A stretch of 64,000 nt of DNA from Pleomorphomonas koreensis DSM 23070 (GTDB lineage: Bacteria > Pseudomonadota > Alphaproteobacteria > Rhizobiales > Pleomorphomonadaceae), in NCBI RefSeq assembly GCF_000425185.1, contig NZ_AULH01000008.1:124001-188000 (forward strand). The letters run 5' to 3'. Under the pieces are notes generated by a model. It worked only from the letters and a program-made list of their open reading frames with translations. It ran no database searches and was not told where the DNA came from. The first letter of the stretch is position 1, and the number at the start of each line of letters is the position of its first letter. The translations under genes and the position numbers were made by a program. Positions 19,196-29,793 of this stretch are shown piece after piece.

Positions 19196-19634
19196 GACAC
19201 GCGCCCCTTGCCTTGCCGCCCGGTCCGGACGATCGGCGAAGGGCCGGAGAAATGCGGCTGGCGGACATGGTCAACCTCCCGAGAACCGATACGGGTGTAA
19301 CCCGTATCCGCCGTTCGGGTTCCATGCCGATGCGTCCGGCGCCAAAAACAAACCACCACCGCGCCGGCCCGCCAGCCGCGCGACAGGGGTTGCCCCCTTT
19401 CCGACTGTCGACGCGGCCGCGATGCCGCCATCCGCATCGCCACGACGACCGGCGCGGCAAGGATGATCGACGGCGGCGGACTTTCCCTCCTCTCGCCATG
19501 GATTGATACCAGCGGCCCAACCCCGCCTGCCCCGGTTTGTTCCGGCGCCCTGCCCGAAAACCGCGTTGTGATGGAACGAAAAGCCGCCTCGGCGCTTGTC
19601 TAGGCACCGCCATCCGTGCCGGAGCGACCGCGCA
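19196..19634. other. Divergent regulatory region cydA/gcd with an inverted repeat
   Basis: This 439-base gap holds the promoters of cydAB (minus) and gcd (plus). The clearest element is the inverted repeat GATACGGG-N5-CCCGTATC at 19288-19308, about 93 bases upstream of cydA, which could be an operator or a leader hairpin. I found no FNR-type TTGAT-N4-ATCAA box. Reading frames here are not convincing genes. Confidence 0.5.
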
Positions 19635-21968
19635 ATGATCATCTTCACCGTTTTTCTGATGGGTCTGTTCGGACTGATCCTTCTGGGAGGCGGATTGAAT
19701 CTCCTCCTCCTCGGCGGCAGCGCCTACTACCTGATCGCCGGCATCGGCCTGCTGCTCACCGGCTTCCTCCTCTACCGCCGCAATGCCCATGCGCTGACCG
19801 TCTTCGCCGTGGTGCTGCTCGGCTCGCTCGGCTGGGCGCTGTGGGAAGTCGGCTTCGACTGGTGGCAACTCGGCCCGCGCGGCGGCGTGCTGGTGCTGCT
19901 GGGCATCTGGCTGATGCTGCCTTTCGTGCGGCGGCGGCTCGATGGTGCCGCAGTGTCGCCGCGCCTGTCGGCCGCGCCGGCCCTGATGCTCGGCGTGGCC
20001 TGCCTCGCCTCGGCGGCCGTCGCCGGCGGCTCGATGTTCGTCGATCGCTACGACGTCGCCGGCCGGCTGCCCGACCGCCAGACCCCGACGGTCGACCACG
20101 GCGGCAACGTGCCCGACGGCGAATGGTGGCAATACGGCCGCACGCCCTACGGCCAGCGCTATTCGCCGCTCACCCAGATCAACGTCGGCAACGTCGGCTC
20201 CCTCAAGGAGGCCTGGCGCTATCAGACCGGCGACGTCAAGCAGCCGGGTGATGTCGGCGAGACCACCTATCAGGTGACGCCGCTCAAGGTCGGCGACACG
20301 CTCTACCTCTGCACGCCGCACAACTGGGCCATCGCCCTCGACGCGACGACCGGCAAGCAGAAATGGAAGTACGACCCCAACGTCGGCCTCAACCCCGACC
20401 GCCAGCACCAGACCTGCCGTGGCGTCACCTACTATCGCGACACCGCCGCCACCGCCGGCACAGCCTGCGCCGAGCGCGTCTACCTGCCGACCTCCGACGC
20501 CCGGCTGATCGCCCTCGACGCGCAGAACGGCGCCGTCTGCACCAGCTTTGCCGATGGCGGCACGCTGCATCTCGAAAGCGGCATGAAGTACCAGCCGAAG
20601 GGCTACTACTATTCGACATCGCCGCCGGTAATCGCCGCCCGCAAGATCATCATCGGCGGCGCCGTCAACGACAACTATTCCACCGAGGAGCAATCCGGCG
20701 TCATCCGCGCCTTCGACGTCGACAGCGGCGCGCTGATCTGGAACTGGGATTCCGGCAATCCCACCGAGACGCTGCCGTTACCAGCCGGCCAGACCTACAC
20801 CACCAACTCGCCCAACAGCTGGTCGGTGTTCAGCGTCGACGAGACGCTCGGCCTCGTCTACATCCCGCTTGGCAACCAGGTGCCCGACCAGCTCGGCATG
20901 GGCCGCAGCGAAAATGTCGAGAAATACTCATCGTCGATCGTCGCCCTCGACATCGATACCGGCCGCGACCGCTGGGTGCGACAGACCGTTCATCACGATC
21001 TCTGGGACATGGACGTACCGGCCCAGCCGGCTCTCCTCGACCTGACGCGTCCCGACGGCACCACCATCCCGGCGCTGGTCGGCCCGACCAAGCAGGGCGA
21101 CATCTACGTGCTCGACCGGCGAACCGGCGAACCGATCCTGCCGGTGACGGAGGTCCCCGCGCCGGGCGGCACCATTCCGGAAGACTTCTCGTCTCCCACC
21201 CAGCCACTGTCCAGCCTCACCTTCACGCCCCCGCCGCTTCAGGAGAAGGACATGTGGGGCGTCACCATGTTCGACCAGCTGGCCTGTCGCATCCGCTTCC
21301 ACGAGTTGAACTATGCCGGCCGCTACACGCCGCCGTCGCTGAAGGGCTCGCTGATCTATCCCGGCAACTTCGGTGTGTTCAACTGGGGCAGCGTGGCGAT
21401 CGATCCCGAACGGCAGGTGATGTTCGGCATGCCGACCTACCTCGCCTTCACCTCGCGCCTGGTGCCGCGCGCCGAGGTTCCGCCACGCGGCCAGGACGAG
21501 AAGGGCAGCGAGCAGGGCCTCAACCGCAATGATGGCGCACCCTACGGCGTCTACATGGGGCCGTTCCTCGGCCCGTTGCAGATCCCGTGTCAGGCGCCCC
21601 CGTGGGGCTACGTCGCCGCCGCTGATCTCACCACCGGCCAGATTATCTACAAGCACCGCAACGGCACGGTCCACGACATGACCCCCCTGCCCTTGCCCTT
21701 CGAGGTCGGCGTGCCCGGCATCGGCGGCCCGATGATCACCAAGGGCGGCGTCGCCTTCCTGGCGGCGGCGGTCGACAACTATCTGCGCGCCTACGATCTC
21801 TCCACCGGCCGCGAACTGTGGAAGGGCCGGCTGCCGGCCGGCGGACAGGCGACGCCGATGACCTACGCCCTCGACGACGGCCGCCAGATGGTGGTGATCG
21901 TGGCCGGCGGTCATGGCTCCATCGGCACCAAGCCCGGCGACTACGTCATCGCCTATTCGCTGCCCTGA
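19635..21968 (+). CDS. gcd: Membrane-bound PQQ-dependent glucose dehydrogenase
   Basis: The 777-residue protein has an N-terminal anchor of about five helices (residues 1-140). A large PQQ beta-propeller follows, beginning WWQYGRTPYGQRYSPLTQI. Characteristic blocks include TPLKVGDTLYLCTPHN, HHDLWDMDVPAQP, ARTP-like propeller repeats and the C-terminal GGQATPMTY. It would oxidise glucose and other aldoses in the periplasm and pass electrons to ubiquinone. Length matches the family (about 780-800). The ATG at 19635 is preceded by GGAG. PQQ synthesis genes are not in the window. A strong terminator follows. Confidence 0.93.
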   Translation: MIIFTVFLMGLFGLILLGGGLNLLLLGGSAYYLIAGIGLLLTGFLLYRRNAHALTVFAVVLLGSLGWALWEVGFDWWQLGPRGGVLVLLGIWLMLPFVRRRLDGAAVSPRLSAAPALMLGVACLASAAVAGGSMFVDRYDVAGRLPDRQTPTVDHGGNVPDGEWWQYGRTPYGQRYSPLTQINVGNVGSLKEAWRYQTGDVKQPGDVGETTYQVTPLKVGDTLYLCTPHNWAIALDATTGKQKWKYDPNVGLNPDRQHQTCRGVTYYRDTAATAGTACAERVYLPTSDARLIALDAQNGAVCTSFADGGTLHLESGMKYQPKGYYYSTSPPVIAARKIIIGGAVNDNYSTEEQSGVIRAFDVDSGALIWNWDSGNPTETLPLPAGQTYTTNSPNSWSVFSVDETLGLVYIPLGNQVPDQLGMGRSENVEKYSSSIVALDIDTGRDRWVRQTVHHDLWDMDVPAQPALLDLTRPDGTTIPALVGPTKQGDIYVLDRRTGEPILPVTEVPAPGGTIPEDFSSPTQPLSSLTFTPPPLQEKDMWGVTMFDQLACRIRFHELNYAGRYTPPSLKGSLIYPGNFGVFNWGSVAIDPERQVMFGMPTYLAFTSRLVPRAEVPPRGQDEKGSEQGLNRNDGAPYGVYMGPFLGPLQIPCQAPPWGYVAAADLTTGQIIYKHRNGTVHDMTPLPLPFEVGVPGIGGPMITKGGVAFLAAAVDNYLRAYDLSTGRELWKGRLPAGGQATPMTYALDDGRQMVVIVAGGHGSIGTKPGDYVIAYSLP

Positions 21969-21985
21969 GCCTCGTGCATCCGGAC

Positions 21986-22026
21986 CGGGCCGCCGTCCGC
22001 CTCACTGGCGGGCGGCGGCCCGTTTT
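21986..22026 (+). terminator. Rho-independent terminator of gcd
   Basis: Sixteen-base arms (21986-22001 and 22007-22022, GC-rich with one G-T mismatch) enclose the loop TCACT and are followed by TTTT. It sits between the convergent gcd and nirK genes and may also slow transcription from nirK. Confidence 0.8.
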
Positions 22027-22030
22027 CCGT

Positions 22031-23161
22031 TCAGCCCTTGATCGGCCCCGGCGCGCTGACCTGGGTCATCAGGTCGTGGTTCCAGGCGCCTTCCACCTTG
22101 ACGTGAGCGGTGGCGCCAAGCTGCTCGGCCTTGATCAGGTTGTGGTCGACGTAGTTGTAGATGCCCGGCTGATGGAAGGTATAGACCATCGCTCCGGCGC
22201 TGCCGCCGCGGATGAACCAGGTCTCGAAATCGCGCTGCGGCGGGTTGGAGAACTTGCCGTGCTCCCAGACCCAGTCGGCGTGGCCGCCGATCAGATGCGG
22301 CCGGCAGTCCATCATGGCCGACGAGTGGATGAACAGCACCGTCTCACCGACCTCGGCGGTCATGGCGTTGTCACCCGTCAGCGAGCCGACCTTGCCGTTG
22401 AACACCGTGTGGGTGGGGATGAGCTTGGTCATCACCTCCAGCGTGTCGGCGAAGGCATCGCCGGCGCTTTCGTAGCTGCGATAGGCGCCATTCTCGTCGC
22501 GCGGCACGTAGAGATCGAACTCGCCGATCGTGTAGGCGCGGTCATAGTGGATCGGCTTGCCGGCAGCATCCTTCAGGCCGTCGCGCGGCAGCACCATGAT
22601 CGCCCCGCTCATGCCGGACATCACGTGCCAGGAGATCATGCCCGGGGGAGCGCAGTGGTAGATGAACACGCCGGCCCGCGTCGCCTTGAAGCGTAGCGTT
22701 GCCTGCTCGCCGGGGTTGACCAGCGTCAGCTGCGCGCCGCCGAGGGCACCGGTCGCCGCGTGAAAGTCGATGTTGTGCGGCATGCTGTTGCTGTCGGGGT
22801 TGATCAGGGTCAGCTCGACATAGTCGCCCTGGTGCACCACCATGGTCGGGCCGGGCAGCGAGCCGTTGAAGGTCAGCGCCTGAAACGACGTGCCCTCGCC
22901 GTCGATGACGATCTCCTTCTCGGCGATGGTCATGCTGAACTCGACGATCTTCGGCCCGCCCTTGGCCACCTGATCATGCTTCATGACGTTCGGCGGCGGC
23001 ACCAGTTCGGCCTTGACGCGCGGCAGCTTGGCAAGCGCCCTGGGGTCGGCGACGGTACCGCCGGTGGGATCGTCGGATTCGTCGAGGGCGAGCGTCGGAG
23101 TGGCCGAAACCACGGCGGCGACGGCGGCGGCGCCGAAAAGAGCGGAACGACGGGTCAGCAT
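22031..23161 (-). CDS. nirK: Copper-containing nitrite reductase
   Basis: The 376-residue enzyme reduces nitrite to nitric oxide in the periplasm. The N-terminus ([20 protein letters not shown]) is a Tat-type signal. Type 1 copper ligands are H129, C170, H179 and M184 ([12 protein letters not shown] then MSGMSG). Type 2 ligands are H134 and H169 plus a histidine from the second cupredoxin domain, and the catalytic aspartate D132 lies in PHNIDFH. NirV and nitric oxide reductase genes are absent nearby, so this is a solitary denitrification step. A weak TTTG-N5-CAAA repeat lies at 23268-23280, but no good NnrR box is visible. Confidence 0.95.
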   Translation of the reverse strand: MLTRRSALFGAAAVAAVVSATPTLALDESDDPTGGTVADPRALAKLPRVKAELVPPPNVMKHDQVAKGGPKIVEFSMTIAEKEIVIDGEGTSFQALTFNGSLPGPTMVVHQGDYVELTLINPDSNSMPHNIDFHAATGALGGAQLTLVNPGEQATLRFKATRAGVFIYHCAPPGMISWHVMSGMSGAIMVLPRDGLKDAAGKPIHYDRAYTIGEFDLYVPRDENGAYRSYESAGDAFADTLEVMTKLIPTHTVFNGKVGSLTGDNAMTAEVGETVLFIHSSAMMDCRPHLIGGHADWVWEHGKFSNPPQRDFETWFIRGGSAGAMVYTFHQPGIYNYVDHNLIKAEQLGATAHVKVEGAWNHDLMTQVSAPGPIKG

Positions 23162-23387
23162 GGTCTGTCTCCTTGTGCGCGATGACTGCAGAGGAAACCC
23201 CGCTTCGCGCGTTCTGTTCCTTGGCAGTCGCCTCTCCCGGCCGCTTCCAATCGATTATTCTCGCCTCTTTGCGGAACAAAATCCGGCACCTCGGGTTCTA
23301 CCGTCCATTGCAGGACGGGGGAGCACGGCAGGAAAGGACCCATATCCGCCACGCACCCTCGGCCCGACCAGCGAGGGAGCGACGGAC

Positions 23388-25499
<2,112 letters not shown>

Positions 25500-25506
25500 G
25501 ACGGCG

Positions 25507-26115
25507 ATGGGCGACCGGGGCCTTGTCCACGGCCGGCTGGGCGCCGGCAGCCTGCACCTCTGCGTCGACATGCAGCGGTTGTTCGCGTCCGGCTACCCAT
25601 GGGCGGTGCCCTGGCTGGAGCGGGTGGTGCCGGTGATCGAGACGCTGTGCGCCCGCCACGCCGAGCGCACCCTGTTCACGCGCTTCGTCCCGGCCGACCG
25701 GCCCGGCGAGGGGCGCGGCGGCTGGGCGCGCTATTATCGGCGCTGGGCCGAGGTGACGCTCGAAGCCATCGGCAGCGACGCCGTGCGCCTCGTTCCGGCC
25801 CTCGAACGCTTCGTGCCGCCGGCTCGCGTGCTCGACAAGCGCGTCTACGCGCCATGGACCGAGGGGCGACTCGACGCCCTGCTGGCCGGCTCCGGTATCG
25901 ACACGCTGGTCATCACCGGCGGCGAGACCGACGTCTGCGTGCTGGCCACGGCGCTTGGCGGCATCGACCGCGGCTATCGCGTCGTCCTGGCGAGCGACGC
26001 CCTGTGCAGCTTCTCCGACGACACCCACGACGCGCTGATGGAGCTTTATCTCACCCGCTTCAGCGAGCAGCTGGAGGTCGCCACCACCGAGGAAATCCTC
26101 GCCGGCTGGCCCTAG
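25507..26115 (+). CDS. Isochorismatase-fold cysteine hydrolase
   Basis: The 202-residue protein has the Rossmann-like cysteine hydrolase fold with the D-K-C triad: D21 (CVDMQR), K111 (LDKRVY) and C144 (GETDVCV). Relatives hydrolyse nicotinamide, N-carbamoylsarcosine, isochorismate or similar amides; no specific substrate can be read here. It begins seven bases after katE and is surely co-transcribed with it, which suggests a role in stress metabolism. In some relatives of this genus-level group katE is followed by such a gene, but I cannot verify how widely. Confidence 0.82.
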   Translation: MGDRGLVHGRLGAGSLHLCVDMQRLFASGYPWAVPWLERVVPVIETLCARHAERTLFTRFVPADRPGEGRGGWARYYRRWAEVTLEAIGSDAVRLVPALERFVPPARVLDKRVYAPWTEGRLDALLAGSGIDTLVITGGETDVCVLATALGGIDRGYRVVLASDALCSFSDDTHDALMELYLTRFSEQLEVATTEEILAGWP

Positions 26116-26205
26116 ACGCAGGCAATTGGGGCGGGAACCCGCAACCATCTCGCGGGTTGGAAATCCAGCAAGCCCGATCCGTCCACTCTCGAACGGGAGA
26201 GCCCC

Positions 26206-26415
26206 ATGACCAGCCGCCTGGAAACGCTCGAGGACGAGTATCGCGACTATCTCATCGAGAGCGGCGAGCCGCCCGAACAGGTGCTCCGCCTTACCGCGCG
26301 CGACTTCGTCGATCGCAACGAGGCGCTTGCCGACCCCGGCCAGCGCCTCGGCGGCGACCTCTGCGATCCCCGCATCACCGAAATGGCCGCCCTTCTGGCC
26401 GGCTACCGGTCCTGA
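26206..26415 (+). CDS. Small hypothetical protein (69 residues)
   Basis: This short frame has a good ribosome binding site (GGGAGAG five bases before ATG) and a protein-like sequence rich in charged residues, for example LEDEYRDYLIESGEPPEQVL. It has no signal peptide or membrane segment and is probably helical. I do not recognise a family. It lies 90 bases after the hydrolase gene and just before the region of decayed genes. Confidence 0.55.
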   Translation: MTSRLETLEDEYRDYLIESGEPPEQVLRLTARDFVDRNEALADPGQRLGGDLCDPRITEMAALLAGYRS

Positions 26416-26560
26416 CGCCCGCCGAGGCATATCAAACCCCCACCTTGGGCGCCTGCCTCGGCCAACTTGCCCCTCGCGTGTCCCGGATACACCGGCACGC
26501 AGGGGTATTCTTTTTTGCGCGCGACCAGCGCAAAAACCGGCCTCAGCCGCCCGGCGAGCG

Positions 26561-26842
26561 CTAGAAATCGAAGATGCCTTGCGTCGCCAGCGCAGCCGCG
26601 CCGCGCGCCCAGGAACCCGGCACCCCGTCCGGCAGCAACTCCGGCTTTGCGAAGAACACGCTGCCCTCCATCGCCCGCCGGATCGGCCCGATCAGCGCTT
26701 CGCCGAACTGCATCGCCTTGCCGCCGACCACGATCACCTCGGGGTCGAACAGGTCGACGAGATCGGCCGCACGGCCAGCCACGGCTCGCGCCAGCACGCC
26801 GGCAGAGCGAGCCCGGTCTACCGCGTACAGCCGCCGCATCAC
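26561..26842 (-). pseudogene. C-terminal remnant of a ROK-family protein
   Basis: Only about 93 residues remain. The segment LARAVAGRAADLVDLFDPEVIVVGG and the following GPIRRAMEGSVFF match the last third of ROK repressors or kinases. The ATP-binding start, catalytic aspartate and zinc motif are missing. Upstream on this strand the sequence switches abruptly, near 26845, into an oppositely oriented GH42 remnant. The fragment is therefore a 5'-truncated gene. Confidence 0.8.
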
Positions 26843-26852
26843 CTCGCCGCCG

Positions 26853-27512
26853 GCCGAGCACTATCGCGACAACCCGCATGTCATCGGCTGGCAGGCCGAC
26901 AACGAACTGAACACCACCGTCTCCACCTCCTATTCGGAGGCCACCTCACGCGAGTTCCGCCGCTATCTCCGCCGCCGCTACGAGGAGGCGACCCGCTTCG
27001 CGTCCGACATCACCCGCATCAAGGGCGACCTCATCGGCACCTCGTTGCGCATGGACGTCGGCATCGCCGGCGCCGACTTCGACAACCACGTCATCCGGAC
27101 GCAGGCGCCCCGGTTGAGTCTCGCGCGGCTGTACGGCATCCGGGTCGAGAAGTGCGGCCGGGTGGCCGAGCCCCGCTCCGACGGCCTGTTCCCGCTGCCG
27201 CCCGCTGAAGCCGGGTTGAACGAGCCGGCAGAGCGTTTCCCGGCCGGCTCGACGGCGCGCCGCTACCGCTTCACGCTCGGCCACCGCGAACGCGAGGCGG
27301 CCCATCTCTACGAGTTGCTGGACACGCACGGCGATGTCGGGCTGCCCGGCCGCTGGAGCAACCGCCTCGCAAGCGGTCGCGCCGCCGTCACCAGCCGCGA
27401 GGTTGGCGCCGGGCGGGCGGTCTACGTCGGCACCGATCTCCTGACCGGCAAACCGGTCGACGGCACCTTGCCGCTCGAAGCCCGCGGCTGCGCCGTCGTC
27501 CGGCTGGGCTAG
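26853..27512 (+). pseudogene. Truncated GH42 beta-galactosidase remnant
   Basis: The reading starts inside the GH42 catalytic barrel at HYRDNPHVIGWQADNE, which holds the acid/base region. It passes through REFRRYLRRRYEEA and then jumps to sequence resembling the trimerisation and C-terminal domains (YGIRVEKCGRVAEP, then GAGRAVYVGTDLL). About 220 residues remain of a family of about 650, so the N-terminal half and at least one internal segment are gone. No start codon or ribosome binding site fits the first recognisable residues. It is not expected to be functional. Confidence 0.8.
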
Positions 27513-27967
27513 ATGCCCTCGACCGGCTGCGACAGGGACATGCGCGGCGCGTCCATCTTCGGCGAGAACACCACCGCCGTCACCGGCACGTCGCCTTCGG
27601 CAACCGGCACGAAATGCGCCTTGCCGGCGGCAATGTTGAGCTGGGTATCCGGCTGGATGCGGACGATTTGCAGCGTGTCCTCGTCGACGGTGCCGTCCGT
27701 CACGTCGGCGAAGGCCATCAGCGCCGTCCCCGAGACGAAGAAGAAGCCCTCGTCGTCGTCATGCGTCTCGAGTTCGCTGAACACGGGCGTGTGCTTCCAG
27801 GCGCGCAACACGCCGCCGCTCACCTCCGAGCTATGGAAGGAGGCGACGAGCGGCGTCGCCTTCCAGACGAAATAATCCTCCTTGTAGGGATCGAAGTCGC
27901 GTTCGGTGACGACCGTGACGCCCTTGATGGCGGTGTCGGCGATGTCGGTGATCCTGACTTTCCTCAT
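27509..27967 (-). CDS. Cupin-like protein resembling ureidoglycolate lyase (AllA fold)
   Basis: The 152-residue protein (MRKVRITDIADTAIKGV then FVWKATPLVASFHSSEVSGGV) appears all-beta. It has a segment with conserved HDDDEGFFFVSG and a histidine near KAHFVPVA, which resembles the ureidoglycolate-lyase/AllA cupin fold. I am not sure of the family and no allantoin genes adjoin it. Its ATG follows GGGAGGAAAG. A LacI-type operator lies about 65 bases upstream, so it probably belongs to the regulon of the LacI gene behind it. Confidence 0.65.
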   Translation of the reverse strand: MRKVRITDIADTAIKGVTVVTERDFDPYKEDYFVWKATPLVASFHSSEVSGGVLRAWKHTPVFSELETHDDDEGFFFVSGTALMAFADVTDGTVDEDTLQIVRIQPDTQLNIAAGKAHFVPVAEGDVPVTAVVFSPKMDAPRMSLSQPVEGI

Positions 27968-28031
27968 GTCTTTCCTCCCTTGCCCCGACGGCGGTCTTTG
28001 CAAAGCCGCCCTCGTCCTCGATGATCACGCA

Positions 28032-28051
28032 ATACTAAAACGTATTAGTAT
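28032..28051. promoter_or_regulatory. LacI-type operator upstream of the AllA-like gene
   Basis: The 20-base sequence ATACTAAAACGTATTAGTAT is a palindrome with a single mismatched pair, centred on ACGT. It lies between the AllA-like gene and the LacI regulator gene. Its half-site CTAAAACGT recurs in the inverted repeat ahead of the FGGY kinase gene 10.8 kb away. Confidence 0.7.
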
Positions 28052-28095
28052 ATGGATGAAATGAATCCCTCGGGGGCCGGTCGCCGGCGGCCGGT

Positions 28096-29154
28096 TCAGC
28101 CGTCCGGCGAGCGGTCCTCCGTGCCGGTCGGCACCATCAACTGGTAGGGAACGGAAACGGTGACGCCGGTATCGAGCGGCGCTCCGGAGCGGAACAGGTC
28201 GAAGGCCGCCCGCATGATCCCCTGCGAGTCCTGCTTGACGCTGAAGATCTTAAGGTCGGTCAGCAGGCGCATGTAGGGATGGTAGTCGAACACGCCATAG
28301 TGGATGTGGCGGCAGAGTTCCGATGCCTCGGGGAAGAAGCGGATCAGCCCTTCCATCGGCAGGATCGAGTTGACGAACATGCCGCCGACGTCGTCGTGCT
28401 CGCGGAGATGGCGGCTGATGATCTCGTAGGACGCCTCGGCGTCGAACGGCGACCAGATCACCTGATCCTCGGAGAACGGCAGGCCGGCCTCGGCGAGCGC
28501 CGCCTTGAAACCCTCCAGTCGCAGCCAGGTCACCTTGTGGTTGGCCATGCCGCCGAAATAGTAGATGCGGCCGCCCCGCCCCTCGCGCGCCATCGAGGCG
28601 ATGACGGCGCGGCCAAGCTCCAGCGCCGCGCCGAAGTTGTCGGTGCTGACGGTGTTGCGGTCGTTGGCCTCGGCATCGATGAAGATCTGCCGCGCGCCGC
28701 CGTTGGCGCCCAGCGCCGACACTTCCTCGATCTCCATCGGGTTGGCCACGAAGACGCAGTCAACCTGCTGCGACAGAAAGTAGCGCATGGCGCTGAGTTC
28801 TTCCGCCCGCTCGTATTGGGTGACCGAGATCAGCGCCAGCTTGCGCTCAGCGCGCGCCAGCGCCTCGAAGGTCTCCGCCATCTCGCCGAAGAAGTGGTTG
28901 CGCAGCGTCGGCACCATCAGGCCGAGGATGTCGGTGCGGCCGGCCCTCAGGTTGCGGGCGTGCAGGTTCGGCTGGTAGTTGAGTTCCCGCGCCTTGGCGA
29001 GGATCAGGTCGCGGGTGTCGTTGGAGATGTTGAAGTCGCCGGCGCGCCCGTTCAGCACCATGCTGACCGTGGTGACGGAAAAGCCGGTGACCTGCGAGAT
29101 CCCCTTGATCGACACCGGCCGCGTGCCGGAGGATTTGGCCTTCTCATCCCGCAT
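28096..29154 (-). CDS. LacI-family transcriptional regulator
   Basis: The 352-residue protein has an N-terminal helix-turn-helix (VSIKGISQVTGFSVTTVSMVLNGR), a hinge helix (NLHARNLRAGRT) and a periplasmic-binding-protein-like sensor domain from about residue 75. It closes a run of sugar genes on the same strand, 180 bases after fucU. Two palindromes with the shared half-site CTAAAACGT, one just downstream of it and one upstream of the FGGY kinase operon, are its likely targets. The inducer is probably the sugar or sugar phosphate handled by that operon. Confidence 0.9.
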   Translation of the reverse strand: MRDEKAKSSGTRPVSIKGISQVTGFSVTTVSMVLNGRAGDFNISNDTRDLILAKARELNYQPNLHARNLRAGRTDILGLMVPTLRNHFFGEMAETFEALARAERKLALISVTQYERAEELSAMRYFLSQQVDCVFVANPMEIEEVSALGANGGARQIFIDAEANDRNTVSTDNFGAALELGRAVIASMAREGRGGRIYYFGGMANHKVTWLRLEGFKAALAEAGLPFSEDQVIWSPFDAEASYEIISRHLREHDDVGGMFVNSILPMEGLIRFFPEASELCRHIHYGVFDYHPYMRLLTDLKIFSVKQDSQGIMRAAFDLFRSGAPLDTGVTVSVPYQLMVPTGTEDRSPDG

Positions 29155-29334
29155 CGGGTCAGCAACCTTTCAGGCGCGACAGGACGATGTCGCGAAGCGC
29201 GCTTGCCGGATCATCCGCGTTCGCGCGTCGGCATCGACCGAAAGGGCCGTATATCCTTCCATCCGGACGCATTCAAGTTGCCGCAGGCGTCGGCCGCCAT
29301 GCGGTGATGCGTCCGGGGCCGGTATCCGGCCGTT

Positions 29335-29769
29335 TCAGTCCACCGGCGTCACGCCCTTCTTCAGGATGATGTTGCCGTATTTCGCCGTCTCGCCGGTCAG
29401 CACCACCGCGAAGGCGGCCTTAGCCCGATCGTAGAAGGCGAAGCGCTCGATGTGCCGGGTGGGCGGCGCGTCCGGGGCCTGACGCTCGATCGCCGCCCGG
29501 TAGCGGGCGAGCACCGCCGGATCCAGCGTGTCGCCGGGCACCGCCGCCATCATGACGATAGGGTCGTCGACGTAAGGGTCGAGCACGAAGAGCGGCAGGA
29601 TCGCCTCGATCAACGCGGGTATGGCGAGGCCGTCGGCGCGGATCACCCTGCTGTTGCAGGTGTCGCCGGGGAAATGGGCGTCGGCGAGAACGATCTCGTC
29701 GCCGTGCCCCATGCGATGGAGCGTCGACAGGAGATCGGGGGAGAGAAGCGGGGAAATGCCGCGCAGCAT
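29335..29769 (-). CDS. fucU: RbsD/FucU-family mutarotase (L-fucose mutarotase-like)
   Basis: The 144-residue protein matches FucU, which interconverts the anomers of L-fucose. The start [34 protein letters not shown] holds the catalytic histidine and aspartate region in two family blocks, and the end is [14 protein letters not shown]. It sits 24 bases after the KbaZ-like gene inside the polyol operon, not beside fucI and fucA, which are 9-12 kb away in a separate unit. RbsD-type activity on another pyranose is the alternative. Confidence 0.88.
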   Translation of the reverse strand: MLRGISPLLSPDLLSTLHRMGHGDEIVLADAHFPGDTCNSRVIRADGLAIPALIEAILPLFVLDPYVDDPIVMMAAVPGDTLDPAVLARYRAAIERQAPDAPPTRHIERFAFYDRAKAAFAVVLTGETAKYGNIILKKGVTPVD

Positions 29770-29793
29770 GGACTTTTTCCTTTTCCGGGATGA

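Noticed and set aside
23268-23280. TTTG-N5-CAAA as an NnrR/FNR-type site for nirK
   Set aside because: The match is only four bases per arm and does not fit TTGAT-N4-ATCAA or TTGCG-type boxes, so it is reported only as weak.
29317-29331. A GGCCGG-TAT-CCGGCC hairpin after fucU as a terminator
   Set aside because: The stem is short and no T-run follows on the minus strand.
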